DNA of 64,000 bases from contig CAYPNP010000011.1 of assembly GCA_964412195.1 (NCBI GenBank), positions 1 to 64,000 of the forward strand. Direction: 5' to 3'. Source of the DNA: CAYPNP01 sp964412195 (GTDB lineage: Bacteria > Acidobacteriota > JAAYUB01). Shown here one piece after another: positions 50,406 to 59,562 of the stretch (positions within the stretch are counted from its first letter, which is position 1; each line of letters begins with the position of its first letter). The notes under the pieces are model-generated. The model worked only from the letters and a program-made list of their open reading frames with translations. It did not search any database and was not told the DNA's origin. The translations under genes and the position numbers were made by a program.

Positions 50406-51387
50406 GCGAATTCTCCTGGAAGTTCTTTCGAAACCAATCGACGGCAAGCCGCAGTCCATCTTCCAGGGGGATTTCAGGCTGCCATCCTGTGGCCTGCCGA
50501 AAGCGGCCCGGGTCACCCACCAGGCACATGACCTCATCCTCCCGGTAAGGCAGCTTCCCAAACTCAAACAGGGTTTTCGACTGTCCAGCGACCCGGAGCA
50601 GCGCCTCCGCCAGTTCACGGAGGGGGATCCCCTTCCCGGAACACACATTGAAAACGTGCCCCGGGGGCAGGCCGCTTTCGGCAGCCCGTTCCAGGGCCAC
50701 GCAGAAATCCCGGACATGGATATAATCCCGGATTTGCTCACCGGGTGTCAATTTTACGGGCTTGCCGGTCAGCACCGCCTGGATCAGCTGCGGAATCAGT
50801 TTGTGAGAATCTTCTCCCTCTCCATAGATGCCAAATGGCCGCAGGATGATGAAAGGTACTCCCAACCGCCGGGCGTAATTCAATCCCAGCAGGGTGGCGC
50901 CAGCCTTGGCAGCCCCATAGAGCGTGGTCGGATGCAGCGGGAAATCCTCGGAAAGCGGTGCGGCCCCGTGATTCCCATATTCCTGAGCCGACCCGACATG
51001 GATCAGTTTGGGCACCTGATTCGCGGAGCAAAACTCAACCAACCGCAGCAATAGCTGGATATTGTCAGCCACCAGCCGCTCGGGATCTTGCTGGCGGTAG
51101 TCTACGCCGTAGGAAGCCAGGTTGAAACAAACATCCACGGGAGGAAGGGAAACTTTCCGATCCCGGCCACTCGCAGGGCTCAACATGGACTCCAAGTCGA
51201 GTGATTCGACGGAGGGGAGTTCGGCGAGCCGGCCGATTCGAGCGCCTGATCGTCCGCGAAATCCGGCCAGAACCCGCCAGTTTTTTCTCGTCAGATGGTG
51301 CGCGAGGTTCGATCCGACAAATCCCCCGGCGCCTGCGATGAGGGCGGTTCTTACCAGACTCGCCACGGCGCCCGCCCTGCGCTCCAA
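50395..51387 (-). CDS. NAD-dependent sugar reductase/epimerase, probable CDP-paratose synthase
   Basis: 330 aa from a TTG at 51387 (AAGGAG eleven bases upstream); a GTG at 51366 is an alternative. The start overlaps the rfbF end. Rossmann motif IAGAGGFVGSNLAHH, catalytic LYGAAKAGATLL (Tyr-x3-Lys) and a C-terminal substrate domain. By position between rfbF and rfbG and by pathway logic it should reduce the 4-keto group of CDP-3,6-dideoxyhexulose to CDP-paratose (RfbS/Prt role), which feeds RfbE. An abequose synthase (RfbJ) would be the other choice; the presence of rfbE favours paratose. Confidence 0.75.
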   Translation of the reverse strand: MERRAGAVASLVRTALIAGAGGFVGSNLAHHLTRKNWRVLAGFRGRSGARIGRLAELPSVESLDLESMLSPASGRDRKVSLPPVDVCFNLASYGVDYRQQDPERLVADNIQLLLRLVEFCSANQVPKLIHVGSAQEYGNHGAAPLSEDFPLHPTTLYGAAKAGATLLGLNYARRLGVPFIILRPFGIYGEGEDSHKLIPQLIQAVLTGKPVKLTPGEQIRDYIHVRDFCVALERAAESGLPPGHVFNVCSGKGIPLRELAEALLRVAGQSKTLFEFGKLPYREDEVMCLVGDPGRFRQATGWQPEIPLEDGLRLAVDWFRKNFQENSRGT

Positions 51388-52121
51388 AGTTCTTCCAACT
51401 CCTTCTTGTCACGCAGGGTGTCCATGGCTTTCCAAAAATGGTCGTGCCGGTAAGCCATCAATTGGCCATCTGCGGCAAGCTGTTCCAACGGTTCCCGCTC
51501 CCACATGGTGGAATCGCCCTCGATGTAGTCAAAGACTCCGGGTTCCAGCACAAAGAAGCCTCCGTTGATCCAAGCCCGATCTCCGACCGGTTTTTCAACG
51601 AACGTACCCACCCGGCCAGCATTATCGACATCCAAGGCGCCGAACCTCCCGCTCGGCTGGACGGCGGTCAACGTCGCTTTCCGCCCGTGGGCCCGATGAA
51701 ACTTCAGCAGGGTGTTGATGTCGATATCCCCGACTCCATCGCCGTATGTCATCAGGAAAGTCTCATTCGGGATGTAATGGCGGATTCGTTTGAGCCGGCC
51801 CCCGGTGAGCGTGTGGGGGCCCGTATCCACCAAAGTCACCTTCCAGTCCTCGCTCTGGGAACCGAGCACGTTGACGGAGCCATCGGCCAAGTCGACGGTC
51901 AGATCACTCATGTGATGGAAATAGTTGATGAAGTACTCCTTGATCAGGTACCCCTTGTATCCCAGGCAAATCAGGAAATCCCTGTGCCCGAAATGGGCAT
52001 ACAGTTTGAGGATGTGCCACAGAATGGGCCTGCCGCCAATTTCCACCATCGGTTTGGGACGGACTTCGGTTTCCTCGCTGAAACGGGTTCCAAAGCCTCC
52101 TGCCAGGATCACGGTCTTCAT
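51351..52121 (-). CDS. rfbF: Glucose-1-phosphate cytidylyltransferase
   Basis: 256 aa, as in the enterobacterial enzyme. N-terminal nucleotide-binding motif LAGGFGTRFSEET then RPKPMVEIGG, later MTYGDGVGDIDI (metal-binding Asp), INGGFFVLEPGVFDYI and HDHFWKAMDTLRDK. It makes CDP-glucose from CTP and glucose 1-phosphate. It is the first gene of the minus-strand dideoxyhexose operon. The ATG at 52121 is where homologs start, although the ribosome site is weak; the open frame upstream to 53216 is a shadow. Confidence 0.94.
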   Translation of the reverse strand: MKTVILAGGFGTRFSEETEVRPKPMVEIGGRPILWHILKLYAHFGHRDFLICLGYKGYLIKEYFINYFHHMSDLTVDLADGSVNVLGSQSEDWKVTLVDTGPHTLTGGRLKRIRHYIPNETFLMTYGDGVGDIDINTLLKFHRAHGRKATLTAVQPSGRFGALDVDNAGRVGTFVEKPVGDRAWINGGFFVLEPGVFDYIEGDSTMWEREPLEQLAADGQLMAYRHDHFWKAMDTLRDKKELEELWSAGRAPWRVW

Positions 52122-52182
52122 CGCCACCACCCGAAAGTTCGCTTTCTCCAAGCCGGAAGTATCTGAAATCGATCTGCCGATC

Positions 52183-52211
52183 ATTGTAAACCATGCATCA
52201 TCTGAAGCCAA
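52183..52211 (-). promoter_or_regulatory. Candidate sigma-70 promoter for the rfbF operon
   Basis: On the minus strand TTGGCT (52206-52211), a 17-bp spacer, TACAAT (52183-52188), 61 bp before the rfbF ATG. It lies in the divergent spacer shared with the GT4 gene at 52311. Confidence 0.4.
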
Positions 52212-52310
52212 TGCCAATTTGGACCGGGCTCGGAAGCCGCTACTTCCGGAAAAAAGAAGCTGATACAATGAATGACGCTGGACGTATTTCGGATAGAGTA
52301 TCGGAGGGAC

Positions 52311-53501
52311 ATGAAGGCGGATGTTTTGTTCCTCTCCGCGCTGACCACCGACAGCGGGTCCGGGGTGCGGTTCTGGAACATGGCGCGGGCGGTGGCGGAT
52401 GCCAGCTGGCCGGTCACCTTCCTGGAGCGGCGGCCGGCCGGGCTGCCCGAGCGGCGGCATCCCGGCATTGACTACCGCAGCACCCCGGACCGGAGCGGTT
52501 CCGCGGCAGGACTGCTTTGGAGCATCCTCCGCTCGCTGCGGGAGGGGAGGCGGCTGGCGGAGGGCCGGCACCTGGCGAAGGACCAGCACCCTGCGGAAAG
52601 CCATCAGGCGGGGGATGCCTCCTCCCCCTGGCGGGCCGTGTACGTCCTCAAACCCATGCCCAACACGGTGCTGCCGGCGCTGCGGGCCGCCCGGCGCGGC
52701 GCCCGGATCGTCCTGGACGTCGACGACCTCGACTTCGAGTACTACCCTCCGGGACCGCAGCGGGCCCTCGTCCGGCGCTGGTTCCGGAACTGGCCGCGCC
52801 GCTTCGACGCCGTGAGCTACCACGTCGACCCGCTGCGGGAATACCTGCAGTCCGAATCCGGCGTGCCGGCCGAGCGGCTGCGCCGGATCCCCCAGGGCAT
52901 GGACCTGGACGTCTTCGCGGCGCCTTCCGTCCCCCTGCCGGCGGAGATCGAGGAATTCACCCGCAGTCACGCCGCCATCGTCTACATGGCCTCCCTGGGC
53001 ATCACGTCCGATTTCGAGGACGTCCTGCCGGCGCTCGCCCGGATCCTGGCGCGGCACCCCGACTGGGGCCTCCTGGTGCTGGGGCACGGCGTCCGCCTGG
53101 AGCGGTTCCGCGCTCAGGCAGCGGCCCTGGGCGTGGCCGGGCAGGTCCACTTCGCCGGCTACGTCGCCCACACCGAGGTGCCGTCCGTCTTGCGCGCCGG
53201 CCGGGCCGGCTTCCACTACCTGCGCCCGGCCGGCGCCAACCGCTACCGCGCGATCATGAAGATCCGCGAGTACCTGGCCGCCGGGCTGCCCGTGGTGGCC
53301 AATCCCTCGGCCGACGCGGCCGACTTCCGGGAGTACATCGAGCTGGCCGAGGGGGAGGCGGCCGTGGAACTGGCATTGACGGCCATCCTCGCGGGCGAGC
53401 GGGTGGCGCGAACGGCCGCCGGGCGGCGGTTCATCGAGGAGCGCCTGACGTGGCCCCGGCTGGCGCCGGACCTACTGGAGATTTTGGGCTTGACCCGATG
53501 A
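52311..53501 (+). CDS. Glycosyltransferase, GT4 type
   Basis: 396 aa from the ATG at 52311 with GGAGG four bases upstream; the frame extends to an ATG at 52272. GT-B fold: N-terminal SALTTDSGSGVRFWNMARAV, linker LDVDDLDFEYYPPGPQ, and donor domain with VYMASLGITSDFEDVLPALA, FHYLRPAGANRYRAIMKIRE and EYLAAGLPVVANPSADAADF. It is divergent from the rfbF operon. The composition returns to the high-GC style of the rest of the window, unlike the rfb genes next to it. Confidence 0.83.
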   Translation: MKADVLFLSALTTDSGSGVRFWNMARAVADASWPVTFLERRPAGLPERRHPGIDYRSTPDRSGSAAGLLWSILRSLREGRRLAEGRHLAKDQHPAESHQAGDASSPWRAVYVLKPMPNTVLPALRAARRGARIVLDVDDLDFEYYPPGPQRALVRRWFRNWPRRFDAVSYHVDPLREYLQSESGVPAERLRRIPQGMDLDVFAAPSVPLPAEIEEFTRSHAAIVYMASLGITSDFEDVLPALARILARHPDWGLLVLGHGVRLERFRAQAAALGVAGQVHFAGYVAHTEVPSVLRAGRAGFHYLRPAGANRYRAIMKIREYLAAGLPVVANPSADAADFREYIELAEGEAAVELALTAILAGERVARTAAGRRFIEERLTWPRLAPDLLEILGLTR

Positions 53502-53534
53502 TTTCGAGCGGAATCCACCTTGGCTGAGAAAATG

Positions 53535-53572
53535 ATCGGACCGATCAGTCGGATTCGACCGATCGGTCCGAT
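53535..53572 (-). terminator. Long palindromic terminator between convergent genes
   Basis: ATCGGACCGATC (53535-53546) pairs perfectly with GATCGGTCCGAT (53561-53572). Inside, GTCG-GATT-CGAC continues the stem, giving 16 pairs with one mismatch and a four-base loop. On the minus strand it is followed by CATTTTCTC, so it probably terminates pepD; it may also serve the GT4 gene from the other side. Confidence 0.65.
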
Positions 53573-53619
53573 GCAAGTTCGTCGCGCTGTTCTAAGGGAC
53601 CTTGGATGCCGGCGCGCTC

Positions 53620-53652
53620 TTCAATCCGCAATCCGAAATCCGCAATCCGCAA
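53620..53652. repeat. CCGCAAT heptamer repeats
   Basis: Four units of CCGCAAT or CCGAAAT, period 7, just beyond the pepD stop. The same family, in the same orientation as at 222-264. Confidence 0.75.
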
Positions 53653-53655
53653 TGA

Positions 53656-55113
53656 TCAGATTTCTCCCAGCAGCGCCACCAGGAACCGCCAGAAGTTGCC
53701 CACCGACTTCACGCTGACGCGCTCGTCGGGGGAGTGGGCGCCCTTGATGTCCGGGCCGAACGAGATCATATCCATGCCCGGGAACTTCTCGCCGATGATG
53801 CCGCACTCCAGGCCGGCATGGATCGCCTTCACCTCGGGCTTGTACTGGAAGATCCGCTCGTGCACGGCGACGGCCTTCCCCAGCACCGGCGAATCCAGGT
53901 TGGGCTTCCAGCCGGGGTAGCCGCTGCCCTGGGTCACCTCGAAGCCGGCCAGGGTGCAGTAGGCGTTGACCATGCGGCCGACGTCGTGCTTGGCCGACTC
54001 CACTGAGGAGCGGTGGCTCATGGAGACGCGCACTACTTCGTCCTCCGTCTCGATGATGGCGCAGTTGGTGGAGGTTTGCACCAGTTCCGGGATGTCCGGG
54101 CTCATGGCGATCACGCCGTGGGGGCAGGCGTAGAGGAACTCCACCACGCGGCCGGCGTCGTCGGGGTCGATGACCCGGTCGGGCGCCCCGCCCTGCTCCT
54201 CGAGCAGGAGGACGAGGTCGGGATCGGCCTTGCCCAGCTCCGAGCGGATATCCGCCTGCTCCCGGGCCAGGAATTCACGGATCTCACCCAGCTTGGCCGG
54301 GTCCACCGCCACGATGGCGAAGGCCTCGCGGGGGATGGCGTTGCGCTTGCTGCCGCCCTTGAACGAGGCGACGTCCAGGGCGAAGGCGTCGCCCAGCCGC
54401 CACAGCACTCTGGCCAAGATTTTGAGGGCGTTGCCTCGCCCCGTGCTGATCTCCAGCCCGGAGTGGCCCCCCTGCAGACCGGCCACCTTGAGGCGGCAGG
54501 CCGCGGTGCCCGCCAGCGGCCGGACCATGCGCACGCCGCAGGTGGCCACGGAGTCCATCCCGCCGGCGCAGCCGATGTAGAGGGCGCCCTCCTCCTCGCT
54601 GTCGAGGTTGAGCAGGGTGCCGCCCTTCAGCATGGCGGGGTCGAGCTGGAAGGCGCCGGTCAGGCCGGTCTCCTCGTCGATGGTGAAGAGGCACTCCAGC
54701 GGCCCGTGCTTCAGGTCGGTGGATTCCAGGACCGCCAGCGCCGCCGCCACGCCGATGCCGTTGTCGGCGCCGAGGGTGGTGCCGCGGGCCTTGATGAAGT
54801 CGCCGTCGCGGTAGACGTCCAGCGGGTCGGCGGCGAAGTCGTGGGCGGTGCCCTCGTTCTTTTCGCAGACCATGTCCAGATGACCCTGCAGCACGGTGGC
54901 CCGGGCCTTCTTCTTCGCCGGGTCGGTGGCCGGCTTGGTGATGACGACGTTGCCGGCGGCGTCCTGCCGCGTCGGCAGGCCCATGGCCTGGCCCTGCGCC
55001 GCGACGTAAGCGGCCGCGGCGGCCTCGTTCTTCGATCCGTGGGGAATGGCCGTCAGGGCCAGGAAATGCTTCCACAGGAGCTTCGGTTCCAGGTTCTTCA
55101 GCAGGTCTTCCAT
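53656..55113 (-). CDS. pepD: Cytosol non-specific dipeptidase / aminoacyl-histidine dipeptidase (M20)
   Basis: 485 aa from the ATG at 55113 with GAGGAGG upstream, the same length as E. coli PepD. Di-zinc ligands and catalytic residues: GHLDMVCEKN (His, Asp), GADNGIG (bridging Asp), DEETGLTGA (catalytic Glu and ligand), HAGLECGIIGEKFPGMD and GAHSPDERVS (last His). A dimerisation lid domain lies between residues about 190 and 385. It cleaves dipeptides in the cytoplasm. It is a single gene with a long palindromic terminator. Confidence 0.95.
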   Translation of the reverse strand: MEDLLKNLEPKLLWKHFLALTAIPHGSKNEAAAAAYVAAQGQAMGLPTRQDAAGNVVITKPATDPAKKKARATVLQGHLDMVCEKNEGTAHDFAADPLDVYRDGDFIKARGTTLGADNGIGVAAALAVLESTDLKHGPLECLFTIDEETGLTGAFQLDPAMLKGGTLLNLDSEEEGALYIGCAGGMDSVATCGVRMVRPLAGTAACRLKVAGLQGGHSGLEISTGRGNALKILARVLWRLGDAFALDVASFKGGSKRNAIPREAFAIVAVDPAKLGEIREFLAREQADIRSELGKADPDLVLLLEEQGGAPDRVIDPDDAGRVVEFLYACPHGVIAMSPDIPELVQTSTNCAIIETEDEVVRVSMSHRSSVESAKHDVGRMVNAYCTLAGFEVTQGSGYPGWKPNLDSPVLGKAVAVHERIFQYKPEVKAIHAGLECGIIGEKFPGMDMISFGPDIKGAHSPDERVSVKSVGNFWRFLVALLGEI

Positions 55114-55214
55114 CGGAATCCTCCTCGGGTGGGGTGTCAAGGGGAGCATTCTACCCCCGAGGCTGCCCGCGGGCCAAGGATTATTCGCCCCCCGTCCGTG
55201 CTCGTGCCCGGCGA

Positions 55215-55586
55215 TTGACCGGTGACCGGTGACCGATGACCGGTGACCGATCGTGATCGCGGATCGTAACCGTAATCGTGCTCGTAAACGTTGGACCTAG
55301 GACCGGGGATCCGGGACCTGGCCGGGCTGATCGTGCTGGAGACAATTCAGGATGAGCAGAGGCCGGACCAGCTCAGGCTGGAGGAGATCGAGGCGCGCTG
55401 CGGAGAATAGACGGAGTTGAGCGGCGCGCTCCTGACTTCCCGGCGACTGGCCCCTCGCGCCCCTCCCTGCCGGTCGGGGTACCTCATACGTGCCGGGACC
55501 GGTTTCCTCTACAGTCGCCGGTCATCGGTCACCCGTCACCGGTCACCCGTCGATTACGAGCACGATCACGAGCACGAGCACGATTG
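55215..55586. repeat. GTCACCG and CACGAG repeats in inverted arms, plus a MITE-like copy
   Basis: The left arm, 55215-55290, has GACCGGT/GACCGAT heptamers and then CGTGATCG, GTAATCGTGCTCGTAA. The right arm, 55513-55586, has GTCACCG-type heptamers and then GATTACGAGCACGATCACG units: the reverse complement families. Between them are GGACCTA/GGGATCC heptamers (55291-55321) and one copy (55451-55497) of the element found as an inverted pair at 23042-23249. This accounts for the whole 475-bp spacer. Confidence 0.75.
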
Positions 55587-55588
55587 AA

Positions 55589-56734
55589 TTACTCGTACCC
55601 CAGCGCCGCGTAGCCGACCCAGTGGTGGAAGTTGTTCGGCGCGGTTTGCCCCATCAGGCCCAGGCCGGTCAGGTCCAGCGAAGCCTCACTGACGCTGGTG
55701 CCGTAGTCCAGCAGCACGCCGTTCAGCCCCGGGCGGCCGAGCGCCTCGGCCGTGCGCTGGGCGGCCAGCAGGCCGAAGGGCACCGAGAACCGCCCGCACC
55801 AGGTGATGGTGTAGCGGGTGACGTCCTTCGGATCAACGCAGAGGTACAAGAAGTCCTTCAGCTTGTCGGGCTTGACGGGGCCGGCCAGGAAGTGCTCGAT
55901 CAGCGAGCGGTCCTGGGCCACGGCCTTGAGGTAGCCGGCGGCGTCGCTGCCGAAGGGGCAGTAGTTCGACCCGCCCCACTGCGAGTCTCCGTAATGCACC
56001 GCGTCGGTGGAGCAGACCACCGCCACGTCCCGGCCCAGCACCCAACCCTTCTCCTTCATCACGGCGGCCAGGGCGGCCGAGAAGTCCGCCGCTAGGCGGT
56101 CCATGGTCTCCCAGCCCATGTAGGGGACCAGGACCGGCACGATCTCCACGTCGTGGTTGTACGCCTGCAGGTACGGCACGATGGCCTCCAGCGAGTGCTC
56201 CACCGAGTGCATGGTGTTGTCGGCCACCCAGTCGCCGGCCGGCAGCTTCGCCTGCAGCTCCTGCCGCAGCGGCGACACCGGCACCAGGCCGTAGGGGGCG
56301 CGCCACTCGGCGAACCGGTCGAACACCAGCTTGTCCCGGCAGTCGAACAGCCGGGCCTTGTGGAAGACGCCGAACAGGACCACCCGTGGCGCCTTCACGT
56401 GCGGCAGCACCAGGCCGTACAGGCGGGCGGCGTAGTAGTAGTCGTCGTGGGGGCAGATCGCCGCGGCGAACGCGGTGTCGGCCGTCCAGCCGTTCTGTTT
56501 TTCCAGCACGGCGGCCTGCGGCGCGGCCAGCTCCGCGGTCTGCTTGAGGACCGCGTCCATCTGCTCGGCGCGGCTGGCGAAGCCGACCACGTCCGTCTGC
56601 CCTCGCTTGGTCGGGGTGGACGGGATCCCCATCTGGTCCAGCAGCTTCTTCACCGCCGCGGGATCCGCCTGGGCGGCGAGGATCCCCATCATCGTGACTC
56701 CCAACACGGCGACCATCCAGCCCCTGCCTGCCAT
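55589..56734 (-). CDS. Memo-like protein (AmmeMemoRadiSam system protein B family), secreted
   Basis: 381 aa with a signal peptide (MVAVLGVTMMGILAAQA). Family landmarks in order: ICPHDDYYYAARLYG, RVVLFGVFHKARLFD, HSVEHSLEAIVPYLQ, IVPVLVPYMG and VVCSTDAVHYGD, the histidine, aspartate and cysteine pattern of Memo and of class III extradiol dioxygenases. The usual partners (AMMECR1 domain and radical SAM protein) are absent, and export is unusual for the family. The mature protein has an extra N-terminal segment of about 70 residues. The reaction is unknown; human MEMO1 binds redox-active metal. Confidence 0.8.
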   Translation of the reverse strand: MAGRGWMVAVLGVTMMGILAAQADPAAVKKLLDQMGIPSTPTKRGQTDVVGFASRAEQMDAVLKQTAELAAPQAAVLEKQNGWTADTAFAAAICPHDDYYYAARLYGLVLPHVKAPRVVLFGVFHKARLFDCRDKLVFDRFAEWRAPYGLVPVSPLRQELQAKLPAGDWVADNTMHSVEHSLEAIVPYLQAYNHDVEIVPVLVPYMGWETMDRLAADFSAALAAVMKEKGWVLGRDVAVVCSTDAVHYGDSQWGGSNYCPFGSDAAGYLKAVAQDRSLIEHFLAGPVKPDKLKDFLYLCVDPKDVTRYTITWCGRFSVPFGLLAAQRTAEALGRPGLNGVLLDYGTSVSEASLDLTGLGLMGQTAPNNFHHWVGYAALGYE

Positions 56735-56916
56735 GAGTACCTCCCGAAGATCAAAATCAGTCCACCCGGGCCGGGCGGACGTCCAGGGGAATCATCATAG
56801 GCCCGATCGGCATCCAACGCAACGGGGCGGAGGCATCCACCGCCGCACCGCCCGTCCGACTGCGCTAGCCGGCTCCGTTCCCGCTGGAACCTGTTTTCAC
56901 TTTCACTTGAATTGCG

Positions 56917-56946
56917 TTGACAGGCAGCGGCCCTTTTCCCTATGAT
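56917..56946 (+). promoter_or_regulatory. Strong sigma-70 promoter of the mutase large subunit gene
   Basis: A perfect TTGACA (56917-56922), an 18-bp spacer and TATGAT (56941-56946), 39 bp before the ATG. This is the best -35/-10 pair I found in the window. Confidence 0.65.
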
Positions 56947-56985
56947 TTGCGTTCACGTCGTTCGATTCACAGGAGGGGCGGATAG

Positions 56986-58647
<1,662 letters not shown>

Positions 58648-58660
58648 AGGACCCCGGGAC

Positions 58661-58745
58661 TGGAGACTAGAGGCTCGGGGCTAGAGGCTAGAGGCTCGAT
58701 GCTAGTGGCTAGTCTCTAGCCTCTAGTCTCTAGCCTCTAGTCTCT
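58661..58745. repeat. CTAGAGG inverted heptamer repeats between the mutase genes
   Basis: Left arm 58661-58700 with CTAGAGG, CTCGGGG and CTAGAGG units; right arm 58708-58745 with CTCTAGC, CTCTAGT units in inverted orientation. The arms form a long imperfect stem. It lies 14 bp after the large-subunit stop and before the small-subunit promoter. Confidence 0.8.
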
Positions 58746-58754
58746 AATTCACTG

Positions 58755-58783
58755 TTGCGACCCGGCGGATTTTCGACTATACT
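58755..58783 (+). promoter_or_regulatory. Sigma-70-type promoter of the mutase small subunit gene
   Basis: TTGCGA (58755-58760), a 17-bp spacer and TATACT (58778-58783), 35 bp before the ATG. Confidence 0.5.
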
Positions 58784-58818
58784 GCAATGTTTGAAGCACC
58801 ACTGAACGGAGAGGAACC

Positions 58819-59217
58819 ATGGACCGCAAGATCCGCGTACTCATCGCCAAGCCCGGCCTCGACGGCCACGACCGCGGGGCCAAGGTCATCGCCCGCGCCC
58901 TCCGCGACGCCGGCATGGAGGTCATCTACACCGGCCTCCGCCAGACCCCCGAGCAGATCGTCCACGCCGCCCTGCAGGAAGACGTCGACGCCATCGGCGT
59001 GTCCATCCTCTCCGGCGCCCACATGCACCTGTTCCCGAAGATCATGGAGCTGGTTAAAACCAACCAGATGGACGACGTCCTGGTCTTCGGCGGCGGCATC
59101 ATCCCCGACCAGGACGTGCCCAAGTTGAAGGAGATCGGCGTGGCCGCCATCTTCCAGCCCGGCGCCACGACCGACGCGGCCATCGAGTTCCTGAAACAGA
59201 ACGTTCGGCGTGCCTGA
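58819..59217 (+). CDS. Cobalamin-binding small subunit of acyl-CoA mutase
   Basis: 132 aa. The B12 motif DGHDRG (Asp14, His16, Gly19) gives base-off/His-on cobalamin binding; SILSGAHMHLFP and FGGGIIPDQDVPKLKEIGVA complete the flavodoxin-like fold. It provides adenosylcobalamin to the large subunit encoded upstream. Splitting into two chains is known for archaeal and some bacterial mutases. GAGAGGA precedes the ATG. It appears to have its own promoter beyond an inverted repeat, so the subunits may be expressed in unequal amounts. Confidence 0.93.
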   Translation: MDRKIRVLIAKPGLDGHDRGAKVIARALRDAGMEVIYTGLRQTPEQIVHAALQEDVDAIGVSILSGAHMHLFPKIMELVKTNQMDDVLVFGGGIIPDQDVPKLKEIGVAAIFQPGATTDAAIEFLKQNVRRA

Positions 59218-59251
59218 GACTTTCTCGCCGGCGGGCTCTTTGACCGCCCGA

Positions 59252-59533
59252 CCGAACATCGAACACTGAACATCGAACATCCAACATCGAAGTAAATCCG
59301 GAGATTTCCACGTTTCCGGCCGGTCGACGGGTCTTCCCACTTGCGCATCGTCCACCCAATCTCACAAGTTGGTGCGGATCTTGGTAAGCGAATTCAGGAA
59401 TTCGGATCTGGGTCGATTGCTGGCTGGGGCGAGATAAACGATTACGAGGACGATTACGACCTGCGATTACGATCGATCGGGGTGGTTCCAGGCTGATTGA
59501 CTTCGATGTTCAATGTTCGATGTTCGATGTTCG
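59252..59533. repeat. GATGTTC inverted arms and GATTACGA units in a 345-bp spacer
   Basis: The left arm, 59252-59292, has CGAACAT/TGAACAT units; the right arm, 59500-59533, has TTCGATG/TTCAATG units inverted. Between them, 59436-59480, there are GATTACGAGGACGATTACGA-type units. The island separates the convergent small-subunit and permease genes. Confidence 0.75.
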
Positions 59534-59562
59534 CTTCCCACCCAGCAACCGGGCCGGCGCGA

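Noticed and set aside
55291..55410. Possible gene remnant ending in a TAG, with a plausible acidic C-terminus
   Set aside because: The first third is a GGACCTA/GGGATCC heptamer array and there is no start or ribosome site. Forty codons are too few to support it.
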